Positions 1-6,737 are shown, counted from the first letter of the stretch. The stretch is 15,074 nucleotides of DNA from Chloroflexota bacterium (GCA_002708145.1 PAOV01000029.1:1-15074); one strand, 5' to 3'. Numbers and translations are program-made. The notes: generated by a model from the letters alone, not told the origin.

Positions 1-480
1 TACAAACATTCTTATTCCTTCAACATCTAATATTCCTCGAGTAATTAGATCTCCAGTATGAACCCCTGCGTGATAACTAAAAGATAGTCTTTGTAATTTT
101 TCGTAATACATCATTCGGAGCTCATAACCAATATGTTGTCCTATCGATTCTCCGAAATAAACATGAATCATCGAAAATGTACCTCTTCCTATTGAAGAGA
201 TAAGTAACAAAAAACATATAAAATATAACTGATTTTTCGAATCGTTAATTGTTGAGGCTTCACCTGAGTTACTACTTAACAAGTTATTAGCAGCATCTAC
301 AGCATTCCCTAATAATAATGGTATATATAATGAAAATCCTGTCGAAAGAAATATAGCTGATATTCCAAAAAATAGTTTCCATTTATACTTAAATGACATT
401 TTGATAATTCGGGTAAAAACTTTAAAAGAATCGTTATTTTTTAATGGTCTTGCAGAAATAGTTTGATTTTTAACTATCAT
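1..480 (-). CDS. ABC transporter, exporter type, N-terminal transmembrane part (partial)
   Basis: The first 160 codons of an ABC exporter half-transporter; the gene runs off the left edge, so the rest of the membrane domain and the whole ATPase domain are outside the window. I translated it by hand: it begins MIVKNQTISARPLKNND. It has a hydrophobic first membrane segment at about residues 36-58 (FFGISAIFLSTGFSLYIPLL), a second at about 86-105, and then the typical exporter signature around LRMMYYEKLQRLSFSYHAGV and HTGDLITR. This phrase, ending in a short helix that precedes the coupling region, is characteristic of type-1 exporter membrane domains (MsbA/LmrA-like multidrug or lipid exporters). 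The start is the first ATG after an in-frame TAA a few codons upstream; no good Shine-Dalgarno site precedes it. The substrate cannot be inferred from this part. The gene diverges from the acetyltransferase gene to its right. Confidence 0.88.
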   Translation of the reverse strand, partial: MIVKNQTISARPLKNNDSFKVFTRIIKMSFKYKWKLFFGISAIFLSTGFSLYIPLLLGNAVDAANNLLSSNSGEASTINDSKNQLYFICFLLLISSIGRGTFSMIHVYFGESIGQHIGYELRMMYYEKLQRLSFSYHAGVHTGDLITRGILDVEGIRMFV

Positions 481-514
481 TTGGTGTAAATTTCTTTATA
501 ATGTGCATGTATTT

Positions 515-543
515 ATTATTTAAACTTAATTCACTTAAGTCAA
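515..543 (-). promoter_or_regulatory. Putative sigma70-type promoter for the ABC transporter gene
   Basis: On the minus strand TTGACT (538-543) and AATAAT (515-520) are separated by exactly 17 bases. The expected start of transcription is near 508, giving a leader of about 28 bases before the ATG at 480. The -35 box is one mismatch from consensus; the -10 box is weaker. Function is inferred from sequence only. Confidence 0.5.
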
Positions 544-545
544 TT

Positions 546-574
546 TTTACATAAATAATTTTTGTAAATATAAT
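546..574 (+). promoter_or_regulatory. Putative sigma70-type promoter for the acetyltransferase gene
   Basis: TTTACA (546-551) and a perfect TATAAT (569-574) are separated by exactly 17 bases. The predicted transcript start near 581 leaves only about 23 bases before the ATG at 604 and no recognisable Shine-Dalgarno site. It lies 2 bases from the -35 box of the divergent promoter. Confidence 0.6.
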
Positions 575-603
575 AGAAAGTAATACACATTTTTTTGATT
601 TTT

Positions 604-1260
604 ATGAAAAATATTCTCTTAAACATTAAAAATAGCTATAAAGTACGATTAGCTGTAAAAGAAGATTCCAATGAAATTACAAAACTTGAAGATCAAGTTT
701 TTAATGAGGATAGTCATTCTGTATCATTCATTAATGAGCTAAACTATGAAAATAAATACCACCTTTTACTGGTAAGAGAAATTAGTCCGAATAAAAATAT
801 AATTCTCAAGCTTGTGAAAAAAATATTGAAATTATGGAGTTTTTTTTCTATAAGATTTATGCAATCAATAGAAGGTGATTTTATCTCAGGTTTTATAGGT
901 ATATGGTTTTATCAAAAGGAATCATATATATCCACTTTTGCTGTAAGAGAGTTTGAGCGTGGTAAAGGACTTGGTGAATTGTTATTAATTCATGCTTTAG
1001 CTAATGTGATAAATAGCGGTGGAGAATCTATGTCACTTGAGGTAAGACAATCAAATTACCAGGCAATAGAATTATATAAAAAATTTGGTTTTCATAAAGT
1101 TGGTATTAGAAAATTTTATTATTCAAATAATAATGAAGATGCGGCAATTATGACGGTAAATGATATTAATACTTTAGATTATAAAAATAGAATTTTATAC
1201 CTAATAAATAATCACTCAGAAAAATGGGGTATGCTTAATAAGGTAAGTGTAGTTAACTAG
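604..1260 (+). CDS. rimI: GNAT acetyltransferase, RimI-like (ribosomal protein S18 N-acetyltransferase family)
   Basis: A GNAT-fold N-acetyltransferase that moves the acetyl group of acetyl-CoA to an amine, in RimI the N-terminal alanine of ribosomal protein S18. The fold's landmarks are all visible: KVRLAVKEDSNEITKLEDQ (strand 1 and helix 1), the acetyl-CoA pyrophosphate loop RGKGLG at about residues 119-124, LEVRQSNYQAIELYKKFGF (the RimI-like V-R-x-S-N-x-x-A-x-x-L-Y-x-x-x-G-F motif) and a C-terminal strand ending in IMTV. Between strands 2 and 4 it carries an extra basic, hydrophobic stretch of roughly 25-30 residues that ordinary RimI proteins (about 150 residues) lack; the total is 218 residues. 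I chose ATG 604; an in-frame TTG at 595 is also possible because neither has a clear ribosome-binding site. The 3' end overlaps the convergent neighbour by 8 bases. Family is secure; the exact substrate is inferred. Confidence 0.85.
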   Translation: MKNILLNIKNSYKVRLAVKEDSNEITKLEDQVFNEDSHSVSFINELNYENKYHLLLVREISPNKNIILKLVKKILKLWSFFSIRFMQSIEGDFISGFIGIWFYQKESYISTFAVREFERGKGLGELLLIHALANVINSGGESMSLEVRQSNYQAIELYKKFGFHKVGIRKFYYSNNNEDAAIMTVNDINTLDYKNRILYLINNHSEKWGMLNKVSVVN

Positions 1261-1942
1261 ATAAATTTCCTGAGTATAAAATAAAAATTAAATATATAAT
1301 ATTTAGTGTTACAGCCCATGAGAGCCATTTTTTTTGAACATTTTTGAAATGCTCAACAGATTTCCATTTTTTGCCTTTCCAAGCAAGCTCATTTCCTCTG
1401 AAACCTAAAAAAATACTACAAACAATCAATGCTACTACTCTCATTTCATCAGAAAAAATTGGAAGGTATAGTCCTAACATAATAATTGCAATAGGTACTC
1501 CAGAAAATAATCCCCATAGCGGCGGTATTAAGAATGCTGCCCAATTCCACCCTTTGATCTCTTTTGGAACATCTGATTTTTTATCTCCCGAGTTATTATT
1601 TTTATAATCAGAAGAGTTAGGTTGCTCTAAGTTTGAAGACTTTTGTTCTTTTTCATTGTCATTATTATCTAGATTAGTAAGAAGAGGTTCATTGAAAGGT
1701 TTTTTATTTTCAGGTGTAAATTCTACTCCACAAGACCAACAATAAAAAGAGTTAACATAATCAAAATTTTCACATTCGTTACATATGATTTTATTCAGAC
1801 TAGTTTTTTCAACATCGGTTTGCTTAATTAGTTTTTCACCACAACGCCCACATCCATAATCATTGTTTCCATTTTCTACGCCACAGTGAGTACAAAAAAT
1901 TTTACTACGATCTAAATTTATTTTAGTTGAATCATTTTGCAT
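1253..1942 (-). CDS. Double zinc-ribbon membrane protein with DUF2628-like C-terminal domain
   Basis: A 229-residue protein of unknown function. Two zinc ribbons of identical spacing stand at the N-terminus: C17-x2-C20-x10-C31-x2-C34 and C54-x2-C57-x10-C68-x2-C71. A low-complexity Asn/Ser/Lys/Glu linker covers about residues 78-130. The C-terminal third is hydrophobic and begins GWNWAAFLIPPLWGLFSG, followed by a second hydrophobic segment (about 168-183), RGNELAWKGKKWKS, and a third segment (about 205-224). The N-W-A-A-F...P-x-W and G-N-x-x-A-x-x motifs resemble DUF2628-type small membrane proteins; that match is from memory. The likely topology is a cytoplasmic zinc-binding head on a membrane anchor. 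It starts 11 bases after the ferredoxin stop codon, so it is probably co-transcribed with it, although no clear Shine-Dalgarno site precedes the ATG. It converges with and overlaps the acetyltransferase gene. Confidence 0.75.
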   Translation of the reverse strand: MQNDSTKINLDRSKIFCTHCGVENGNNDYGCGRCGEKLIKQTDVEKTSLNKIICNECENFDYVNSFYCWSCGVEFTPENKKPFNEPLLTNLDNNDNEKEQKSSNLEQPNSSDYKNNNSGDKKSDVPKEIKGWNWAAFLIPPLWGLFSGVPIAIIMLGLYLPIFSDEMRVVALIVCSIFLGFRGNELAWKGKKWKSVEHFKNVQKKWLSWAVTLNIIYLIFILYSGNLSS

Positions 1943-1953
1943 AATATATATTT

Positions 1954-2220
1954 TTATGCATTAGCTCCTGGCTCAGATGAATCGTAATCATAATCATAAT
2001 TTAATTTTATAAATTCTTGTTGGTCATCAGGTACATCATCTTCATCAAAAATTGCATTTTCAGGACAAACAGGTTCGCATGCAGCACAATCAATGCATTC
2101 ATCTGGATTAATGAATAGTTGAGTATCTCCAGGTTTTGAATAAATACAATCTACAGGACAAACTTCAACACAAGCTCCATCCATAACTCCTACACAGGGT
2201 TTACTAATAATAAAAGTCAA
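1954..2220 (-). CDS. 7Fe-type ferredoxin ([3Fe-4S]/[4Fe-4S])
   Basis: A small electron-transfer ferredoxin of 88 residues with the FdxA-like layout. The first cluster region is C9-x7-C17-x3-C21-P followed by C25; the second is C42-x2-C45-x2-C48-x3-C52-P. The C-x7-C-x3-CP spacing is that of 7Fe ferredoxins binding one [3Fe-4S] and one [4Fe-4S] cluster; C25 would then join the second cluster. The C-terminus is very acidic (DEDDVPDDQQ, then Tyr/Asp repeats), as usual for these carriers. The reading frame stays open upstream to 2298, but the start is the TTG at 2218-2220: it is preceded at 6 bases by GGAGG, and the resulting N-terminus MTFIISKPCVGVMDGAC matches the family exactly. Redox partners are not shown by context. 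It lies downstream of the IscA-like gene and just upstream of the zinc-ribbon gene. Confidence 0.93.
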   Translation of the reverse strand: MTFIISKPCVGVMDGACVEVCPVDCIYSKPGDTQLFINPDECIDCAACEPVCPENAIFDEDDVPDDQQEFIKLNYDYDYDSSEPGANA

Positions 2221-2226
2221 ACTGTT

Positions 2227-2231
2227 CCTCC
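2227..2231 (-). promoter_or_regulatory. Strong Shine-Dalgarno site fixing the TTG start of the ferredoxin
   Basis: GGAGG on the minus strand lies 6 bases before TTG (2218-2220). It is one of the best ribosome-binding sites in the window and rules out the longer frame that begins at 2298. Confidence 0.85.
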
Positions 2232-2331
2232 AATTATTTGAATAGCTTATTTCTAATCTATAACATACATAATATAGTTTTATTAGATAACATAGCAATA
2301 TCTGTTGTTATGTATTTTAGTAAAATTTATC

Positions 2332-2350
2332 AGAAATTTATAGAATTTCT
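2332..2350. terminator. Small inverted repeat between the IscA-like and ferredoxin genes
   Basis: AGAAATT (2332-2338) and AATTTCT (2344-2350) can pair as a 7-bp stem with the 5-base loop TATAG, starting 5 bases after the IscA-like stop codon. It could be a weak terminator or transcript-end stabiliser, but it is all A/T except one pair and has no following T-run in the minus direction. The remaining leader before the ferredoxin start is AT-rich; a possible promoter (TTGCTA, then TATTAT after 18 bases) lies in it. Confidence 0.25.
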
Positions 2351-2354
2351 ATTC

Positions 2355-2771
2355 TTAGTGACCACCACACCCGCCGCCACATCCACCGCCAGCATCTCCT
2401 CGATCACCACCGCCTCCGCCACCACATCCACATCCTCCACCGCCATTACCACAACCACAGCCTTCCTGTTGAAAGTTAGGGTTTGAAATTACGAAACCAG
2501 ATCTTTCAAATCCTTCTACAAAATCTATGCTAGACCCTTCAACTAATGGAACACTTTCTTTATCAATTAGAGTTCTTACAGGGTCTTCAATAACATTATC
2601 TAAATCATTCGGCTTTTCTTCTAAACCAAAAACATACTCTATACCACCCATTGGGTTGCTGTTGACAGCAATCCTTAAGTAATGATTTTCTGTTGCCTGT
2701 TCTTTTAAAACTTCTTCTATTTTTGATTTAGCAGCATCAGTGAAGCTAATAATATTTTTATTTGTGACCAT
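2355..2771 (-). CDS. A-type Fe-S carrier-like protein (IscA/ErpA/HesB family) with Cys/Gly-rich tail
   Basis: A 138-residue member of the HesB/IscA family, proteins that carry Fe-S clusters or iron to target apoproteins. Residues 8-102 follow the family fold: ISFTDAAKSKIEEVL, RIAVNSNPMGGIEYVFGLEE, and GFVISNPNFQQEGCGCG at the end of the domain. Canonical members use three cysteines: one in the S-G-C-S-G loop and a C-x-C near the end. Here the C-x-C (C105, C107) is kept but the loop cysteine is replaced by Met41, confirmed in the codons. After C107 comes a tail of about 30 residues, nearly all glycine, with four more cysteines (C114, C116, C131, C135) and a final histidine. The start is ATG 2769-2771 with GGGA upstream; a TTG at 2789 is less likely. 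It stands first in a run with the ferredoxin and zinc-ribbon genes. Whether it still carries a cluster or binds metal through the tail is unknown. Confidence 0.83.
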   Translation of the reverse strand: MVTNKNIISFTDAAKSKIEEVLKEQATENHYLRIAVNSNPMGGIEYVFGLEEKPNDLDNVIEDPVRTLIDKESVPLVEGSSIDFVEGFERSGFVISNPNFQQEGCGCGNGGGGCGCGGGGGGDRGDAGGGCGGGCGGH

Positions 2772-3015
2772 AATTTTCCCATAAAGCAAATTTTGCTTGA
2801 TTGTAATTTCTTCTTATTTTATATCCAATAGAATAAAAGGTAAATAATTATAATGATAAAATCCCATAAAAAAATCAATTTAGATAAAATATTTAGTATT
2901 TTTTTAGCTTATTAAATTATTGAAAGCGTAAAAATAAAATATATTATGAACTTTTTTCTTTATTAATTAGATATAATTGTAATAAATTAGTATATACAGA
3001 AAGTAAATATATAAT
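2772..3015. other. AT-rich divergent intergenic region
   Basis: About 244 bases between two divergent genes, almost wholly A/T. It contains TATAAT on the plus strand at 2972-2977, suitably placed to start the Lrp-family transcript, and a TATAAT on the minus strand (plus-strand 2847-2852 region) that could serve the IscA-like gene; neither has a good -35 box at standard spacing. I see no riboswitch-like fold and no small gene. Lrp-type regulators commonly bind their own upstream region, so operators here would be expected but cannot be picked out. Confidence 0.35.
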
Positions 3016-3456
3016 ATGGATGAATTAGATAAAAGCATCATCAGTCAACTTGAAAAAGATGGTAGGGCTTCAAACGCTTTTATTGCTAGAGAGTCTGGGG
3101 TAAGCGAGGGTACAGTACGAAGAAGATTAAAGAAATTGATTGATGATGAAATAATTAATGTTGTCGCATTGCCTGATCCTTCAAAACTTGGGTATGATTC
3201 TGAAGCTTTGATTGGTATACAAATAGACCCTGATCAAGTTGAAAATGCAGCAAATAAAGTAGCAAAATTAGATCATACTAGATGGGTTGCAATGACTACA
3301 GGTACATATGATGTATTTGTTTGGGTTACTTTGCCTAATCCCGAAGCTTTAGGGCGTTTTATTAGAATTGAAATTGGTGCAATTGAGGGTGTAAGAAGGA
3401 CAGAAACTTTTGTAAATTTGCAGGTAATGAAAAGACAATTTGGTATTTTAAAATAA
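3016..3456 (+). CDS. Lrp/AsnC-family transcriptional regulator
   Basis: A 146-residue DNA-binding regulator of the feast/famine (Lrp/AsnC) family. Residues 1-50 form the winged helix-turn-helix: MDELDKSIISQLEKDGRAS opens like all family members, followed by IARESGVSEGTVRRRLKKL as the recognition helix region. Residues from about 66 to 138 are the RAM ligand-binding and dimerisation domain, with the conserved GTYDVFVWV strand. Members form dimers to octamers and respond to amino acids, which may fit its place before aspartyl-tRNA synthetase, but the regulated genes cannot be read from sequence. No strong Shine-Dalgarno site precedes the ATG. A gap of 55 bases separates it from aspS, so co-transcription is possible. 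Confidence 0.92.
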   Translation: MDELDKSIISQLEKDGRASNAFIARESGVSEGTVRRRLKKLIDDEIINVVALPDPSKLGYDSEALIGIQIDPDQVENAANKVAKLDHTRWVAMTTGTYDVFVWVTLPNPEALGRFIRIEIGAIEGVRRTETFVNLQVMKRQFGILK

Positions 3457-3511
3457 TTATTTTATAAACTTTAAGTGAAATAATTAAAAATTATAAAGGT
3501 GATTTAAAAGA

Positions 3512-5326
3512 GTGTATAAGAATAAAAATTGTGGGGAACCAAATAGTTCTCATATAGGATCGAAAATTACAGTAGCTGGTTGGGTCAATAGGCGTAGAGA
3601 TCACGGTAATTTAATTTTTATTGATCTTAGAGATAAGACCGGTATATTACAGGTGGTTTTTAATCCTGAGGTTTCTTCTAAAGCTCATGATACAGCCTCA
3701 AACCTTAGATCTGAGTGGGTAGTTCAAATAACAGGCGACATTGTAAAGAGAATATCTGGTGCTGAAAATCAATCTATTTCCACAGGATCTATAGAGTTAC
3801 AAGCTAATGAAATAAATATCTTAAACAAATCTGAAACCCCCCCCTTTGAAATATCTGATGAAATTGATGTAGATGATCAAACCAGATTAGCTTATAGATT
3901 TATTGATCTTAGAAGACCTAAAATGCAGAAATTATTTGCCCTTAGGCATAAAGTTACCAAATTAATTTGGAATTATTTATCTGATAAAGATTTTACACAT
4001 ATAGAAACTCCAATATTACTCAAGAGTACCCCTGAAGGTGCAAGAGATTATGTTGTGCCAAGTCGTATTCATGCTGGTAAGTTTTATGCACTACCTCAAT
4101 CGCCACAGCAACTAAAACAAATATTAATGGTTTCTGGGGTTGATAGATATTTCCAGATTGCAAGATGTTTTAGAGATGAAGATTTAAGAGCTGATAGGCA
4201 GCCTGAACATACTCAACTAGACCTTGAGATGTCTTTTGTTCATCAAGACGATGTTATGTTTTTAGTTGAAGGCCTCTACAAGGATATAACTTCACAAATT
4301 TTAGGTGATAAGTACAAGCAATCAGATACAGATTTTATAAGATTATCATATCAAGATTCTATGGATAGATTTGGGACAGATAAACCAGATCTTAGATTTG
4401 GAATGGAGCTAATTACCGTTTCAGAAATACTTAAGAATACAGAATCTAATGTTTTCAATAATGTACTAAATCAGGGTGGTGTAATAAGAGGAATTGTTGC
4501 TCCAAAAGCTGGAAACTATGATAGAAAAAAAACTGATGAACTTATAGATTTAGCTAAATCTAGCGGGGCTTCAGGCTTAGTATATGTTGCATTAGACGAT
4601 AATTTAGATTCAATAAAGAATCTCACCGATCATAATTATAAATCTCCATTGAAGAAATTTCTTTCTACATCAATAGTTAAGGAATTATCAGAAAAAATGT
4701 CAGCTAAACCAGGCGATCTGATTTTATTAGCAGCAGATAAAGAGAATAAAGTAAATACTGTTCTTTCTAATATAAGAAATTTTTTGGGAGAAAAATTAAA
4801 TTTATATGATGAGGAAGAAATTATGTTTGCTTGGGTTTATGATTTTCCTCTATTTGAATGGGATGAAGATATGAAAAAATGGGAGCCAGCTCATCATGTT
4901 TTTTCTTCTCCAAAAAAAGAGCATTTAGGATATCTTGAGTCCAATCCAGGTAAAGTCCATGCTGACCTTTTTGATCTTGTTTGTAATGGAATGGAAATGG
5001 GGTCAGGTAGTATCAGAATACATGACCCATCTATTCAAAAAAAAGTATTTAATATTATCGGTTATAAAGAAGATGAAATTAATGATAGATTCGGACAATT
5101 AATTAAGTCCTTTTCCTACGGAGCTCCACCTCATGGTGGTATGGGATTAGGTTTAGATAGATTTGTTGCAACACTCGCTGGTGAAAAAGCAATAAGAGAA
5201 GTAATTGCTTTCCCAAAAACTCAATCTGCACAAGATCCATTGTTTGACTCACCTAATAAAATTTCCGATGATCAGCTTGAAGAATTATTTATATCCCTAG
5301 ATTTACCTGATGAACCGCAAGTGTGA
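3512..5326 (+). CDS. aspS: Aspartyl-tRNA synthetase, bacterial type, probably non-discriminating
   Basis: Charges tRNA with aspartate in the cytoplasm. The 604 residues show the bacterial class IIb layout: N-terminal OB-fold anticodon domain (GWVNRRRDHGNLIFIDLRD), catalytic core with LPQSPQQLKQ and motif 2 (CFRDEDLRADRQPEHTQLD, from about residue 218), the inserted GAD domain (about 300-400) and motif 3 (GAPPHGGMGLGLDR, from about 537). The start is GTG 3512 with AGGTGA 9 bases upstream. Residues H31 and G83 match the pair that marks non-discriminating AspRS, which also charges tRNA-Asn; the strict enzymes usually have Leu and Lys there. If so, Asn-tRNA(Asn) would be finished by a GatCAB amidotransferase encoded elsewhere. 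Followed at 70 bases by tig. Confidence 0.97.
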   Translation: MYKNKNCGEPNSSHIGSKITVAGWVNRRRDHGNLIFIDLRDKTGILQVVFNPEVSSKAHDTASNLRSEWVVQITGDIVKRISGAENQSISTGSIELQANEINILNKSETPPFEISDEIDVDDQTRLAYRFIDLRRPKMQKLFALRHKVTKLIWNYLSDKDFTHIETPILLKSTPEGARDYVVPSRIHAGKFYALPQSPQQLKQILMVSGVDRYFQIARCFRDEDLRADRQPEHTQLDLEMSFVHQDDVMFLVEGLYKDITSQILGDKYKQSDTDFIRLSYQDSMDRFGTDKPDLRFGMELITVSEILKNTESNVFNNVLNQGGVIRGIVAPKAGNYDRKKTDELIDLAKSSGASGLVYVALDDNLDSIKNLTDHNYKSPLKKFLSTSIVKELSEKMSAKPGDLILLAADKENKVNTVLSNIRNFLGEKLNLYDEEEIMFAWVYDFPLFEWDEDMKKWEPAHHVFSSPKKEHLGYLESNPGKVHADLFDLVCNGMEMGSGSIRIHDPSIQKKVFNIIGYKEDEINDRFGQLIKSFSYGAPPHGGMGLGLDRFVATLAGEKAIREVIAFPKTQSAQDPLFDSPNKISDDQLEELFISLDLPDEPQV

Positions 5327-5332
5327 TATATT

Positions 5333-5358
5333 TTTGTAGTTATAATTTGTAGTTATAA
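5333..5358 (+). repeat. Tandem 13-bp repeat with two TATAAT boxes upstream of tig
   Basis: TTTGTAGTTATAA occurs twice head to tail (5333-5345, 5346-5358), 6 bases after the aspS stop. Each copy together with the following T forms a perfect TATAAT (5341-5346 and 5354-5359). It may be a duplicated -10 element giving tig-clpP-clpX its own promoter; good -35 boxes are not evident. Confidence 0.6.
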
Positions 5359-5383
5359 TTTAATTCTCAATGTACAATTAGAT

Positions 5384-5390
5384 AGAGGTG
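5384..5390 (+). promoter_or_regulatory. Shine-Dalgarno site deciding the tig start
   Basis: AGAGGTG ends 6 bases before TTG 5397. The in-frame GTG at 5388 lies inside this site, so TTG 5397 is the better start. Confidence 0.7.
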
Positions 5391-5396
5391 AAAAAA

Positions 5397-6737
5397 TTGA
5401 CTAATTCCTTGAACGACATAAAATTTACACACGAAGACGATAAAGATAATCAGGTAATTTTCCATATATCAGTTGGTGAGAAATTTACTGATAACCACTT
5501 AAAGATTGCTTATAAGAAAATTGCAAATAGATTAAACATTCCAGGTTTCAGAAAAGGTAAAGCTCCCTATAAAATTGTAGAACAATTTGTTGGGAGAGAG
5601 TATTTGATGGAAGAATCCTTTGAGACTATGATTCCAAAGGCTGTAGGAGATGTTTTGCAGAATACAGAGATATCCATAGCAAACACTACTCCACGAGTTT
5701 CAATTATTGAAAGAGAGCCACTAAAAATTGATGCTACTGTTGCATTAATTCCTACAGTGAAAATTGGAAGTCTGGCAAAAATGAGGTTTACTGACAAGGC
5801 TGTAAGTACAACAAAAAAAGATATCGATGATCAAATTACACAGATTCTTGATTCCCAATCTAAGTGGGAAGATGTAGAAAGAAAATCAAAATATGGTGAT
5901 ACTGTAAATTTAACTTACAAAAGTTCAATAGATGGAGAAGAATTTGTTACCTCAGATAAATCTGACCATATAATTGACGAAAATTCCTCTAATCCTTTAT
6001 TGGGTTTTTCACCAAAAATTATCGGTTTAGTTCCTGGAGATAAAAAAAGTTTTACGCTTAAAGTTCCAAAAGACTATTTTGAAAAAAAATTTGCTGAAAA
6101 AGAATCTTTATTTGAGGTTGAAATTTTTTCTGTAAAAGAGAAGATACTTCCAAAATTGGATGATAAATTTGTTGTCTCTTTATCTCAGGACATTTCTACA
6201 GTAAAAGAACTTAAGGATAGAATTAAGCAAAGTTTAAAATTAAGATCAGAGGAAAATCTAAAAAGAATTCTTGAGGATAAAATTCTCGACTATATGATTG
6301 AAAATTCTAAATTTGAAATTTCACCTATGATAATTGAACAAAGTGCAAATAATTCAATGGAAGAACAGGAAAAGCAATTTTCTCAGTATAATATTAATTA
6401 TGAACAATATTTGAGTGGTGTAGGTAAGTCTCGAGATGAAATATTAGAAGAAACAAAGAAAACTTCAGAGATAAATATAAAAAAAATGTTAGTTTTAGAA
6501 GAATACATTAAAAATAAAAAAATTAAAGTTACGGATAAAGATATAGATAAGGAAATTGATTTACTAAAAACTAATCCACAATACCAAACAATGGATTTTA
6601 CGTCTGATAATATTCGTGAATCTGTTAGAGAAAATATTAAAAGGCAAAAAGGAATTAATGATTTAATTTCTTTATCAAAGAAAAAATCAACATCTACAAC
6701 AAAAAAATCTAAGAAAGTCAGTAAAGGAAATGAGTGA
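5397..6737 (+). CDS. tig: Trigger factor, ribosome-associated chaperone and peptidyl-prolyl isomerase
   Basis: Binds the ribosome exit tunnel and shields nascent chains. In 446 residues the three domains follow in order: the ribosome-binding domain with its signature NIPGFRKGKAPYKIVEQFVG (from about residue 44), a FKBP-type isomerase domain (YGDTVNLTYKSSIDGEEF, then a loop leading to LLGFSPKIIGLVPGDKKSF, about 165-250), and a long helical C-terminal chaperone domain ending in a Lys/Ser/Thr-rich tail. The TTG at 5397 is preferred to the GTG at 5388 because AGAGGTG sits 6 bases in front of it and contains that GTG. The end overlaps clpP by 8 bases. The tig-clpP-clpX order is widespread in bacteria and couples folding with ClpXP degradation. 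Confidence 0.96.
   Translation: MTNSLNDIKFTHEDDKDNQVIFHISVGEKFTDNHLKIAYKKIANRLNIPGFRKGKAPYKIVEQFVGREYLMEESFETMIPKAVGDVLQNTEISIANTTPRVSIIEREPLKIDATVALIPTVKIGSLAKMRFTDKAVSTTKKDIDDQITQILDSQSKWEDVERKSKYGDTVNLTYKSSIDGEEFVTSDKSDHIIDENSSNPLLGFSPKIIGLVPGDKKSFTLKVPKDYFEKKFAEKESLFEVEIFSVKEKILPKLDDKFVVSLSQDISTVKELKDRIKQSLKLRSEENLKRILEDKILDYMIENSKFEISPMIIEQSANNSMEEQEKQFSQYNINYEQYLSGVGKSRDEILEETKKTSEINIKKMLVLEEYIKNKKIKVTDKDIDKEIDLLKTNPQYQTMDFTSDNIRESVRENIKRQKGINDLISLSKKKSTSTTKKSKKVSKGNE

Noticed and set aside
2355..2460. Locally high GC as a sign of horizontal transfer
   Set aside because: The rise is explained by the glycine and cysteine codons of the protein tail; flanking codons have the normal AT-rich composition.
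2238..2486. Plus-strand frame rich in Thr, Ser and Ala
   Set aside because: It is the complement of the Cys/Gly-rich tail of the IscA-like gene; the low complexity follows from GGN and TGY codons, and it has no family resemblance or ribosome-binding site.
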